From positions 1-41,701 of the forward strand of contig JANYBD010000136.1 of NCBI GenBank assembly GCA_025360995.1: a stretch of DNA of 41,701 nt, read 5' to 3'. The notes below the pieces were generated by a model, which was not told where the DNA came from, did not search any database, and worked only from the letters and a program-made list of their open reading frames with translations. Positions within the stretch are counted from its first letter, which is position 1. Each line of letters begins with the position of its first letter. The position numbers were made by a program, and so were the translations under genes. This document shows, one piece after another, positions 27,521 to 37,041 of the stretch. Origin of the DNA: Gemmatimonadota bacterium. GTDB taxonomy: Bacteria > Gemmatimonadota > Gemmatimonadetes > Gemmatimonadales > Gemmatimonadaceae.

Positions 27521-28090
27521 ATGCATGCGATCTGGACCGACTTGATGGTCAGCGGCGTTCCCATTTTGGACAAAGTGGCGCGCACGATTGCCGTGTACCT
27601 CTTTTTGATCGCGGGGCTCAGACTGTTCGGCAAACGCGAACTCGGTCAACTCAACCCGCTCGATTTCATCGTGTTGTTGCTACTTTCCAATACGGTGCAG
27701 AACGCCATCATTGGCCCCGACAATTCGCTTTTTGGCGGCTTGTTCGGGGCCGCCGTGCTATTCGTCATTAATGACTTGTTGGTGCGCTATGCCTATAAGA
27801 ACCGGAAACTGCGCCGTCTTATTGAAGGCCGCGCCGAGGAATTGATTCGTGATGGGCATATCATTCCGGTGTCGCTGCGGCACAACCTTATTACGCGCGA
27901 AGAGTTGCAAGTTGCGGCGCGTAAGCAGGGCATCGAGCATTTGTCTGACGTGCAATGCGCGCGAATCGAAGTCAGTGGCGCGCTGAGCTTTGTGATGCGG
28001 GAGCCTAGCCACATCGATCAAGCACACCTTGAAGTGATGGCGCGACTCGCCTCGATCGAGCAACAGCTGGCTACTGCGCTGGCCAAATAG
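27521..28090 (+). CDS. YetF/DUF421-family membrane protein
   Basis: FGKRELGQLNPLDFIVLLLLSNTVQNAIIGPDNS is the family hallmark; C-terminal soluble domain EELIRDGHI...LSDVQCARIEVSGALS. ATG 27521 chosen. Confidence 0.92.
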   Translation: MHAIWTDLMVSGVPILDKVARTIAVYLFLIAGLRLFGKRELGQLNPLDFIVLLLLSNTVQNAIIGPDNSLFGGLFGAAVLFVINDLLVRYAYKNRKLRRLIEGRAEELIRDGHIIPVSLRHNLITREELQVAARKQGIEHLSDVQCARIEVSGALSFVMREPSHIDQAHLEVMARLASIEQQLATALAK

Positions 28091-28119
28091 CGCGGTTCTT
28101 CTTTTACCGGACCTGCCGA

Positions 28120-29007
28120 ATGCGTCTTCACCTGATTTTCTCCGCGTTGTTTCTCGCCTCGGCGCTCGGTGCGCAGGCGAGACCGTCGACCGATGTATGG
28201 ATCGTTCCGCTCACCCAGAACGGAGGCGCGATCAAGTTTGGAGAGCCGCGGAACCTTACGCATCGCACGGGCTATGACAACCAGCCGTCATTCACCCCGA
28301 AAGGCGACGCCATTTTGTATACAGTCGTTGGCGCTGATGCCCAAGCCGATATTTGGCGGATGGCACTGCCAAATGGCGTAGCAAAAAATCTTACCAACAC
28401 TCCCGAAAGCGAGTACTCAGCGACGGTCACTCCCGACGGCCAGAGCTATTCGGTGATTCGCGTCGAAGCCGACTCGACCCAACGGCTTTGGCGTTTTCCG
28501 CTCGACGGGCAGGGTTCGCCCACGTTGATCTTGGAGAAGATCAAACCGGTCGGCTATCACCTCTGGGTCGGCGACCACTCGCTGGTGCTGTATGTGCTGG
28601 GTGCGGGTCGCGGACCCGCGACGTTACAGATCGCGGATGATCGCACCGGCACGGCCGAGATCGTTGGTACGAATATTGGCCGGGCACTCGGTAAAGTGCC
28701 CGGGCGCGACGCGGTCACGTTTCAGCAATTGGTCAAGGACAGTGCTACCTGGATTAGCGAACTCGACCTGCGCACAAAACAAACGCGTCGGTTGTTCATG
28801 CCACCGGCTGGCGCAGACTACCATGTATGGACAGCTAGCGGTGCACTGCTCGCGGCAGCTGGCTCGAATATTTACCTGCGAACCGACCACGGATGGGACG
28901 TGGCGGCCGATCTCGCGCCGTGGGGCGTGAAGAACATCACGCGTCTGGCGATCAGCCGGCGCGGTGATTGGCTGGCATTCGTGGCGGAAGACAAACCGAC
29001 GCCATGA
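28120..29007 (+). CDS. secreted TolB/PD40-like beta-propeller protein
   Basis: Signal peptide RLHLIFSALFLASALGAQA; repeats NQPSFTPKGDAILYTVVGADAQADIW, YSATVTPDGQSYSVIRVE. Confidence 0.82.
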   Translation: MRLHLIFSALFLASALGAQARPSTDVWIVPLTQNGGAIKFGEPRNLTHRTGYDNQPSFTPKGDAILYTVVGADAQADIWRMALPNGVAKNLTNTPESEYSATVTPDGQSYSVIRVEADSTQRLWRFPLDGQGSPTLILEKIKPVGYHLWVGDHSLVLYVLGAGRGPATLQIADDRTGTAEIVGTNIGRALGKVPGRDAVTFQQLVKDSATWISELDLRTKQTRRLFMPPAGADYHVWTASGALLAAAGSNIYLRTDHGWDVAADLAPWGVKNITRLAISRRGDWLAFVAEDKPTP

Positions 29008-29106
29008 TCGGGGATTGAAGGCCGAACATTCGGTCGATATGCCGCTCGGCCCTTGTCGCACAGCTGGAACCCGATCATTCTTCGAGCATACCTATCGCCC
29101 ATCCAT

Positions 29107-29580
29107 ATGCCGTCTTCCAAACCGCCCGTTGCGCGTACGTCGCGCCCCAATGTCAATCCGGTACTTGAGTGTGCCGACGCCGTGTTCCGAGCATCGATCG
29201 AAGCGTGCCGGCAACACGAACGTGTTGGTCGCTTGATTGAGAAGGGGGGTAGCGATGAGGAGTTAATGGCGGTGGCCAAGCTGTGCGATTTATGTCAGCA
29301 ACAACTCACCGCGCGCACGGGCGAATACGAAACGGCCGCGGCCGCAGGTCAGGGCAAGATTGACGAGGCCATTTGGCATGCGGCGAATGCCACGTGGCAT
29401 GCGAGCCGCGACTACGCTCGCCGCCATCAGTCGTGCGACGCCGTGGCGGACAAACTTGGCAAGCACACTTCGGAGAAGTTCGGCGAGCTCCATCTAGAAT
29501 ACGAGCTCGAGGCGTCGTCGGTATTGGCGCTGCGGCAAGCAATTGCGGCCTATAAGAAGGTCCGTCCCGAAGCCGAATAA
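29107..29580 (+). CDS. hypothetical protein, helical
   Basis: ORF with codon periodicity; Cys-containing region KLCDLCQQQL. ATG 29107 preferred over 29053. Confidence 0.6.
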   Translation: MPSSKPPVARTSRPNVNPVLECADAVFRASIEACRQHERVGRLIEKGGSDEELMAVAKLCDLCQQQLTARTGEYETAAAAGQGKIDEAIWHAANATWHASRDYARRHQSCDAVADKLGKHTSEKFGELHLEYELEASSVLALRQAIAAYKKVRPEAE

Positions 29581-29595
29581 CTGTGGGGTGATCGT

Positions 29596-31572
29596 CTACT
29601 GCGCTTCGGCCCAGCGCCCCATTGCCGCATCGAGAAGTTTTAACGCGTCTGCCAGCTCTTTGTCGAGTTTGCCGGCGCGTTTTGCGTTGACCGAAGATCC
29701 GTCATAGAGCGCCGGGTCATCGAGTTGCGCGCGCAATTCGGCGGCTCGCGCTTCGAGACGCTGAACATCGGACTCCGCTTGCGCGATCGCCTTCTTCGCG
29801 GCGCGCTTTGCCGAATGATCCTGTTCCTGCGCGGCAGCGTTTTTCTTGGCGCGTGCTTTGTCCTGGCCGCGGCGTGCATCATTGGCCAGTGAATCGGCTG
29901 CCCGCCGGGCGAGAGCGGCATTGGCGCGCTGTTGTTCCCAATCGGCAAACGTTCCGCCGAAGTCGACGAGACGGTCGCCCTCGAACGCCCAGACACGTGT
30001 CGCCAGTTCCCGGAGTAGCGCACGATCGTGGCTCACGAGGAGTACGGTGCCCTCGTAATCTTCGATGGCGTCCTCGATTGCTTCGATCGATTCGACGTCA
30101 AGGTGATTCGTCGGCTCGTCGAGCACTAACAGATTTGCGCGCTGCAGCACGATCACCGCGAGCGCGAGTCGGGCGCGCTCGCCACCGGACAGCGATCGCG
30201 TCGAGCGGAAAACCTCTTCGCCGGAAAAACCAAAGGCCCCGAGATGATTCTGGATTCCACCGCGCGTCCAGAGCGGCCGCAGATCGGCAATGACATCGTA
30301 CAGGCTTTTGTCGAGCGGCAATTGGTCGAGGTCCTGACGGAAGTACGCCGCGTCAACAGATCCGCCTAGTTTGCTTTCTCCGCCATCCGGCGCGCGTTCG
30401 CCCAGGAGCGTCTTGATGAGTGTAGACTTGCCGGCGCCGTTGGGGCCGACGAGCGCGATGATATCGCCGCGATTGACCGTGGCGCTAAAATCGCGCAGCA
30501 GTGTGCGATCGCCCATGCGGAGGGTCAGTCCATCCGTGAGAATTACGCGATCGCCACCGCGCTCGCGGATTTCCAGCCGCAGCGTCATTGCGCCGCTGTC
30601 ACCGGGCGGCGGAGTAAGACGCGGCAGTCGCGCCAGTTTCTTGCGTCGGCCTTTCGCCTGCGCCGTATTCTGGCCGGCAAGGTTACGGCGAATGTAATCT
30701 TCCTCTTTCGCGATCATCTTGCTTTGCTTTTCGACCTGACGCTCGAGGGTCAGGCGCCGTTCGGTGCGTTGTTGCACAAAACTCGAATATCCACCGCGAT
30801 AGGTGTACGCGGTCCCGCCTTCCAAGTGAAGCAGGTGGTCGGCGATCTCGTCGAGAAAGGCACGATCGTGCGAGATCACAATGACGGTTTCGTCAAGCTC
30901 GCGCAGGTAATCCTGTAGCCAGGTCGTGGTCTCGAGATCGAGATGGTTGGTGGGTTCGTCGAGCAGAAGGAGATCGGCGGGCGCAACGAGCTGGGCCGCG
31001 AGGCCAACTCGACCGCGTTCACCGCCGCTCAATGTGGTGAGGAGCTGCGTCTTGGCCTTGTCGGCATCAAAGGCGAGACCCTGCAATACGGCATCTACGC
31101 GCGCATGAAAGGTATAGCCGCCCTCGTGCGCGAAGGTCTCAAGATCGTGTCCGTATTTCTCGAGCTGGGCAGGAGTTGCACGCTCCCCAATTTCGGCGAG
31201 CGCTGCCGCTTGCTCTGCCAACGAGACTTCGAGTTCCAGAACCTCGCGATACGGGAGAGCCGCCGCTTCCCATACGGTTGTGGCGTCGCCAAAATCACGG
31301 TGTTGGTCGAGTAGCGACACCCGGAGCCCCGGTTGTCTGGCCACTGCGCCACGGGTCGGCGTAAGGGCACCAGTAATAATCTTGAAGAGTGACGTCTTGC
31401 CGCTGCCGTTGCGGCCGACCACGCCCCACCGATCACCTTTGCCAACGGTGAAGGTGACGTCGTGGATAAGGGTTGTGGCGCCAAACTCAATGGCGATATC
31501 GGACAGGGAGAGCTGGGTCACAGAGGAAAGATCGCCCGTTGCAGTGAACAATTGGAGTGCTGAGTGCGTCAT
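29596..31572 (-). CDS. ABC-F family ATPase (Uup/EttA-like, two ATPase domains, C-terminal coiled coil)
   Basis: Walker A GRNGSGKTS and GPNGAGKST; signatures LSGGERGRVGLA and LSGGERARLALA; LLLLDEPTNHLDLE and LLVLDEPTNHLDVE; no TM domains. Confidence 0.96.
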   Translation of the reverse strand: MTHSALQLFTATGDLSSVTQLSLSDIAIEFGATTLIHDVTFTVGKGDRWGVVGRNGSGKTSLFKIITGALTPTRGAVARQPGLRVSLLDQHRDFGDATTVWEAAALPYREVLELEVSLAEQAAALAEIGERATPAQLEKYGHDLETFAHEGGYTFHARVDAVLQGLAFDADKAKTQLLTTLSGGERGRVGLAAQLVAPADLLLLDEPTNHLDLETTTWLQDYLRELDETVIVISHDRAFLDEIADHLLHLEGGTAYTYRGGYSSFVQQRTERRLTLERQVEKQSKMIAKEEDYIRRNLAGQNTAQAKGRRKKLARLPRLTPPPGDSGAMTLRLEIRERGGDRVILTDGLTLRMGDRTLLRDFSATVNRGDIIALVGPNGAGKSTLIKTLLGERAPDGGESKLGGSVDAAYFRQDLDQLPLDKSLYDVIADLRPLWTRGGIQNHLGAFGFSGEEVFRSTRSLSGGERARLALAVIVLQRANLLVLDEPTNHLDVESIEAIEDAIEDYEGTVLLVSHDRALLRELATRVWAFEGDRLVDFGGTFADWEQQRANAALARRAADSLANDARRGQDKARAKKNAAAQEQDHSAKRAAKKAIAQAESDVQRLEARAAELRAQLDDPALYDGSSVNAKRAGKLDKELADALKLLDAAMGRWAEAQ

Positions 31573-31634
31573 TAAAGGGTGCGGAGGTAGCTTTCATCGC
31601 AGAACGCCATCCCCGAACCGAGTCCGGACCAACC

Positions 31635-32132
31635 ATGTCAGTGCTTCAATCAATCGCGTCCGTCGTAAAGCCGTGGCAGGAACTCTATTCGCACTCGAAA
31701 GTGCTCACAGGCGCGGTCCTCTATGCCCATGTCGGCGGACTGCTGGTGGGCGGCGGGTTTGCGATCGCTTCCGACCGGTCAGCGTTGCGGGCCATCAAAG
31801 GGTCGGCGGCGGAGCGTACACATATGTTGCGTGAGTTTACGGCCGTGCATCGTCCAGTGATTTTGGCATTGACCGTGGTCGTGCTGTCGGGCGTGGCACT
31901 GCTTCTTAGTGACGTAGAAACCTTTCTCGTATCGCCGGTGTATTGGACGAAGATGGGGTTGGTGCTGACGCTCGCGGCCAATGGATGGCTGCTGATGCAA
32001 AGTGAACGACGATTGATCACTGATCCTGCGGACACCAATCGCGCCTGGGTTGCCTTGAGACGCGGTTCAATCGCCAGCATCACCCTTTGGCTAAGCACGG
32101 CGCTTGCCGGCGTCATCCTCGCCAACAGTTGA
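31635..32132 (+). CDS. small integral membrane protein with His in predicted TM helices
   Basis: Four hydrophobic segments; LYAHVGGLLVGGGFAIASD and FTAVHRPVILALTVVVLSGVALLL; 5-nt gap to the Rieske gene. Confidence 0.75.
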   Translation: MSVLQSIASVVKPWQELYSHSKVLTGAVLYAHVGGLLVGGGFAIASDRSALRAIKGSAAERTHMLREFTAVHRPVILALTVVVLSGVALLLSDVETFLVSPVYWTKMGLVLTLAANGWLLMQSERRLITDPADTNRAWVALRRGSIASITLWLSTALAGVILANS

Positions 32133-32137
32133 GAGCT

Positions 32138-32641
32138 ATGCACTCAGGTTCTGATTCAGATACAGCTTGCGGCGGCTGCACAATGGGCCGCCGCGCGTTT
32201 CTGCGCGATACGGCAGTTGCGGCGGCGACGCTCGCCGGCATTTCATCGCTGGCTGGTGCAATGCCGGTGCGCTGGGTGTCGACGATTGCCACTGGCGCGC
32301 GAGAAGTGACTTATGCGGTGCCGGACGCGGACGGCGTCAGTATAGACACGGACAAAGAGGTGATACTCGCGCGCCATGGAAAAAACGTGTATGCGTTCGG
32401 CTTAAGTTGCCCCCATCAGAACACGTCGCTCAAGTGGCAAGCAGGCGATCACCGCTTTCAGTGCCCGAAACATAAATCGAGATACAGCGCGGACGGTGTA
32501 TACATCGAAGGACGTGCGACGCGGTCCATGGATCGCTACGCGGTGCGGCTCGATGGGAAAAACATCGTGGTCAACCTCGACAAACTGTACGAGGAAGACC
32601 AGGACGTCGCGCTGTGGAAAGGGGCTTTTATCGCCGTATAG
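32138..32641 (+). CDS. Tat-exported Rieske [2Fe-2S] protein
   Basis: Twin-arginine GRRAFLRDTAVAAATLAG; Rieske ligands SCPHQN...FQCPKHKSRY. Confidence 0.9.
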   Translation: MHSGSDSDTACGGCTMGRRAFLRDTAVAAATLAGISSLAGAMPVRWVSTIATGAREVTYAVPDADGVSIDTDKEVILARHGKNVYAFGLSCPHQNTSLKWQAGDHRFQCPKHKSRYSADGVYIEGRATRSMDRYAVRLDGKNIVVNLDKLYEEDQDVALWKGAFIAV

Positions 32642-32664
32642 GCGGTGCCTGCCTACCGGCTGGC

Positions 32665-34425
32665 CTACCCGTCGGTCGGAGTCCCGACCGTCAGCTCACC
32701 GCTTTCCAACGCTCGTGTCGCCAGTGATGTCATTCGTTCATCCTGGTTGCGTTCGAGTGCCCGCACCGCTCGCCGTGCCCGCCGCATCGCCATAGGAATA
32801 AAAATCCGTGCATTCTCGAGATCGGCGGTCGCCTTCGAAACGCTGCCGGCCTTCTTGATGGCCCACGTGGCGCGGGACAATACGGCGGTCGACAAATAAA
32901 TGTCGATCGCCGCATTCGCCAAACGCTCCTGGTGGAATTGACGTTCGATCACGTCCTTGCCGTGCTCGATCAACGCCTTCTCGACTGCTTGCGCCAGATC
33001 GTGGATGACCGTCGCCACGAGTTCGGCTTCATCCTTCAGCGCTGAGTGCACCTGGGAAAACTCCGGCTTCACGAGCTTGTTCTTCACGCGCCCCGAAATG
33101 AACGATCCAATCACACCAATGGAGCGCAGCGGATTCTTGAACGCGCGACCGATTTTTTTCAGTTGTTCGCCGGGCTGTTGCAATGCTGACAATGCGATCA
33201 GCGCGCGCATGATTTCGTTTGTTCCTTCGAAAATCAGGTTGATGCGCGAGTCCCGTACGGCCTGCTCATACGGATACTCCTTGGAATAGCCAATACCGCC
33301 CGCGATTTGTTGCGCATCGCAGCTCGCGCGGAACGCCAATTCCGATGCAAAGATTTTGCAGGCGGCCGTCTCCAGCGAAAAATCAATGCTGCCCTTATCC
33401 ACCATGTGCGCCGTAAGCATCCAGCCCGCATCGGAGGCGTATACGTCAACGGCCGTCATCGCAAATTTGCGCTGGATCATTTCGAATGAACCGATTGACC
33501 GACCGAACTGTTCACGCTGCTTGGCATACGCCAGCGCAACGTTCATGACTCGTCGTGCCCCGCGCGACGACGCGGCGGCCAAGCCCAACCGCCCGGAGTT
33601 CAGAATTTCCAGGGCGATCTTGAACCCGTGACCGACTTCGCCGAGCATGTCGGCGACCGGGACCTTCACATTCACGAAGCTTACCGAACGGGTGTCACTG
33701 GCCTTGATGCCCATCTTTTCTTCAATCTTGCCGAGCGTGATGCCAGGGGCATGCGCGTCAACGATGAACGCGGTCACCCGCTGTTTCAGTTTGCCTTCGA
33801 CCTCGACCGGGACTTTCGCGAACACGGTCAACACGCCAGCATAGCCGGCGTTAGAGATCCAAATTTTTTCTCCATTCAGCACGAAGTGCGTTCCGTCAGC
33901 GCTGAGTATGGCGGACGTGTGCATCGCTTGTGCGTCGGAGCCCGAGCCGGCCTCGGTCAGGCAGAACGCAGCAACCAGTTCGCCGGTCGCGCACTTCGTG
34001 AGCCAGCGCTTTTTCTGATCGTCCGTACCAAACAACGTGATGCCTTTGCAGCCAATAGACTGATGCGCGCCGAAATACACCGCCAACGCCGGATCGGCCT
34101 CGCCAACCGCGCCAAACATCCGATTGAACAGCATTGCACTCGCTCCGAACCCACCGTATTCCTCCGGAATATTCAGCCCCATCAAGCCCAGTTCGGCTAT
34201 TCCTTTCCTCGTCGCATCCGTGAACTTGCCGTCGTGGTCGTGCTTCATCGAATCGACGTTTTCGGCGGCCCAGGCGCGGAACGAATCGAGAATAGCGGTA
34301 AGATTTTCCTGCTCTTCTTTATTCAGCTCAGGAAACGGGAAAACAAGTTCCTCACGAATTTCTCCGAGAAAAACACCCTTAGTGAACGATTGGTTGTGAT
34401 CCGGGTCGGCAAGATGCGCGGTCAT
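32665..34425 (-). CDS. acyl-CoA dehydrogenase
   Basis: FCLTEAGSGSDAQAM, GEKIWISNAGYAGVLTVFAK, RKFAMTAVDVYASDAGWMLTAHMVD, GGIGYSKEYPYEQAVRDSRINLIFEGTNEIMR. Confidence 0.96.
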   Translation of the reverse strand: MTAHLADPDHNQSFTKGVFLGEIREELVFPFPELNKEEQENLTAILDSFRAWAAENVDSMKHDHDGKFTDATRKGIAELGLMGLNIPEEYGGFGASAMLFNRMFGAVGEADPALAVYFGAHQSIGCKGITLFGTDDQKKRWLTKCATGELVAAFCLTEAGSGSDAQAMHTSAILSADGTHFVLNGEKIWISNAGYAGVLTVFAKVPVEVEGKLKQRVTAFIVDAHAPGITLGKIEEKMGIKASDTRSVSFVNVKVPVADMLGEVGHGFKIALEILNSGRLGLAAASSRGARRVMNVALAYAKQREQFGRSIGSFEMIQRKFAMTAVDVYASDAGWMLTAHMVDKGSIDFSLETAACKIFASELAFRASCDAQQIAGGIGYSKEYPYEQAVRDSRINLIFEGTNEIMRALIALSALQQPGEQLKKIGRAFKNPLRSIGVIGSFISGRVKNKLVKPEFSQVHSALKDEAELVATVIHDLAQAVEKALIEHGKDVIERQFHQERLANAAIDIYLSTAVLSRATWAIKKAGSVSKATADLENARIFIPMAMRRARRAVRALERNQDERMTSLATRALESGELTVGTPTDG

Positions 34426-34429
34426 ATGA

Positions 34430-34795
34430 TTAGGCCCGCGGGCCGGAAACGGCGTCGGTGAGCATCTTGGCCGATGCCTGTGGATCGCGCACCTGGAGGA
34501 TCAACGTGTCGTAACTCTCGTGGTCGAGGTCCACGACGATCGTGTGTTCGGGTTTGTGCGTATCGTAAAACACCATACGTCCCTTTCTGTAGAAGGTGCC
34601 GGCCGTGATCAGGCCCGGAAGATCTGTGCCCGGAAGGCGGACACCGTGCCACCAGCCTTTGGCGGCGTCTTCGTCAACACGCGCACCCTTGATGTGTATG
34701 AGCGGAATCTCGAGGCGGCTCTTCAATGCCCAAAGTTTATCGATGCCTTCGATCTCGAAGGTGACGCTATCGCCGTGCAACGTAATATCGACCAT
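34430..34795 (-). CDS. small hypothetical protein, PH-like beta fold suspected
   Basis: LKSRLEIPLIHIKGARVDEDAAKGWWHGVRLPGTDLPGLITAGTFYRKGRMVFYDTHKPEHTIVVDL, typical of bacterial PH-like proteins. Confidence 0.78.
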   Translation of the reverse strand: MVDITLHGDSVTFEIEGIDKLWALKSRLEIPLIHIKGARVDEDAAKGWWHGVRLPGTDLPGLITAGTFYRKGRMVFYDTHKPEHTIVVDLDHESYDTLILQVRDPQASAKMLTDAVSGPRA

Positions 34796-35943
34796 CAGAC
34801 GGTCCTCGGTGTGTCGGAGTGTTCCAGAAGTCTAGCGAACTCACTGCCCTCGCCGCACGACAGCCGCGCAACAGCGCGACCGCAAAGCGCACCAATCGCA
34901 TTCCCGGTGCCACTATACCCGCCGATTGCCCATACGCCCGGGCGCACCTCGGCAAGGACGGGCAGACCGCCGGTATTGTATGAAACGCTGGCCGCCCATC
35001 GGTGCGTAATCGGGGCTTGAACCTTGAGCCGGGTGCGAAGGACCTTTTCCAGATAGTGCTGAATTGCGTCACTGGGTTCAGTGGACGGTGTCCATTCGCT
35101 GTCGATGGCCATGTCGCGGCCCCCGCCCAACGCAATGGAACCTGCCGGATCTTGCTGCCAATAGTCAAACCCATACCGCGCGTACACCGGGCATGGCACG
35201 GAAATCTCGCGGGTTGGTGCAGTCGCGAGCATTTGCAGCCGTGCCGTGCGGACGACACCAGCAAGCTCGGGCACGAGCAGTTCAAGTCGGCCGTCGACGG
35301 CGACAATCACGCGATCACACGCGACGCGGCCGCACGCGGTGATCACTTCGTTGGATGTAAATGACAGTGCCGTCGTACGCCCAAAAAGCTGCGCCCCGTC
35401 CGCAATCGCCCGCAACGCGACGGCGCGACAGCGTGCCATCGGGTTGAACGCCGCATCACCGGGAAAGTAAAGCCCAACGCCCATCGGGCCGTCGTAATCC
35501 TCCACGGCGATGCCGTCCGCCTGCATGGCTTCGCGCTGGCGGACGCAATCCTCGAGCTCGTCTCCGGACTCCGCGATACGCAACGACCCGACATATCGCA
35601 CCGCGCCCGGCGCCTGTTCGGCAATGCGGGCGATTTCGTCCACCGTCATCTGGTGAATACGCAACGCCCGCTCATGCCCGATTGCGGCGATGGCGTCGTG
35701 ATGAAAGTCGGCGGTGCCCGCCAGCAGAAAACCGCCATTGCGACCGGCAGCGCCCGCGGCGACATCAGCTGCATCAATACCAACCACGGTCCGCCCCATC
35801 GCCAAAAGCTCGGCGATACAGGTGAGCCCTGAACCTCCGAGACCAATGACACAGACGTCGGCCGTGAGGTCCGTGGTGAACGGCGGGAGGCCCGTCCAAC
35901 GGCCATCGTCCCAGAGTGGGGCTGTTTCAGCGAGCGGCGGCAT
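34795..35943 (-). CDS. FAD-dependent oxidoreductase (DAO/glycine-oxidase-like)
   Basis: VCVIGLGGSGLTCIAELLAMGRTVVGIDA dinucleotide-binding motif, GAAGRNGGFLLAG, WAIGGYSGTGNAIGALCGRAVA. ATG 35943 chosen. Confidence 0.93.
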   Translation of the reverse strand: MPPLAETAPLWDDGRWTGLPPFTTDLTADVCVIGLGGSGLTCIAELLAMGRTVVGIDAADVAAGAAGRNGGFLLAGTADFHHDAIAAIGHERALRIHQMTVDEIARIAEQAPGAVRYVGSLRIAESGDELEDCVRQREAMQADGIAVEDYDGPMGVGLYFPGDAAFNPMARCRAVALRAIADGAQLFGRTTALSFTSNEVITACGRVACDRVIVAVDGRLELLVPELAGVVRTARLQMLATAPTREISVPCPVYARYGFDYWQQDPAGSIALGGGRDMAIDSEWTPSTEPSDAIQHYLEKVLRTRLKVQAPITHRWAASVSYNTGGLPVLAEVRPGVWAIGGYSGTGNAIGALCGRAVARLSCGEGSEFARLLEHSDTPRTV

Positions 35944-35985
35944 CGAAATACGATACCTTACTGTCGTCCCATACACGAGACTTTC

Positions 35986-37041
35986 ATGCGCGCATTCGTT
36001 CTACTCTTTGTCGCTTCCACGGTATTCGCCCAGAGTCCAGCCGGGAAACAAGGCGACTACATCGCCAAGGATTTCCGGTTCGTGACCGGCGAGACCTTGC
36101 CGTCACTCACCTTGCACTACACGACATTCGGCTCGCCACGCCGCGACGCCCATGGCACGGTACGTAATGCGGTCATGGTCCTGCATGGGACCGGCGGCAC
36201 GGGCCGCGCGTTCATTTCTCCGACTTTTGCCGGCGAGCTTTTCGGTCCGGGCAAACTGCTCGACAGTGCGAAATACTACATCGTCCTCCCCGATGGCATC
36301 GGCCACGGCGCGTCGAGCAAGCCGAGCGATGGACTCCATGCCAAGTTCCCGCATTACACGTATGACGACATGGTTCGCGCTCAGCACTTACTGCTCACGC
36401 AGGGCCTTGGCGTAAATCATCTCCGGCTCATTCTCGGCACCAGCATGGGATGCATGCAGGGCTGGGTGTGGGGCTACAGCTATCCGGCGTTTGTTGATGG
36501 CCTTGTGCCCCTCGCCTGCGCACCGACCCAGATTGTCGGTCGCAATCGGATGATCCGCACGATGATCATGGACGACATCCGCAGCGATCCGGAATGGAAA
36601 GGCGGAGAATACACGTCGCCGCCGGGTGGATTACGGCCGGCATTGCAATTGCTGTATCTGATGGGGAGCGCGCCGTTAGTGCAGCACCGATTGGCACCGA
36701 CGCGCGACGCGGCCGATTCGCTCATACGTGCCTATGTAAATTCACGGATGAAGACCACGGATGCGAACGATATGATCTATCAGTTCGATGCCTCACGCGA
36801 TTATGATCCGTCGTCCCATCTCGAGCAAGTGACCGCGCTGGTTCTGGCCATCAACTCGGCAGACGATTTTGTGAATCCGCCTGAACTCGGGATCGTGGAG
36901 AAACTCATCACGAGAGTGAAGCACGCCCGATTCGTCCTGATTCCGATCAGCGATCAAACGCGCGGCCACGGTACACACTCGCTCCCGGCGGTGTGGGGCA
37001 GCTACCTACGCGATTTCCTCAGCGCTTTGCCCGAGCGATAG
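35986..37041 (+). CDS. secreted alpha/beta hydrolase related to homoserine O-acetyltransferase (MetX)
   Basis: Signal peptide RAFVLLFVASTVFAQ; LTLHYTTFG, VLHGTGGTGRAF, TYDDMVRAQHLLLTQGLGVNHLRLILGTSMGCMQ, RGHGTHSLP. Confidence 0.88.
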   Translation: MRAFVLLFVASTVFAQSPAGKQGDYIAKDFRFVTGETLPSLTLHYTTFGSPRRDAHGTVRNAVMVLHGTGGTGRAFISPTFAGELFGPGKLLDSAKYYIVLPDGIGHGASSKPSDGLHAKFPHYTYDDMVRAQHLLLTQGLGVNHLRLILGTSMGCMQGWVWGYSYPAFVDGLVPLACAPTQIVGRNRMIRTMIMDDIRSDPEWKGGEYTSPPGGLRPALQLLYLMGSAPLVQHRLAPTRDAADSLIRAYVNSRMKTTDANDMIYQFDASRDYDPSSHLEQVTALVLAINSADDFVNPPELGIVEKLITRVKHARFVLIPISDQTRGHGTHSLPAVWGSYLRDFLSALPER

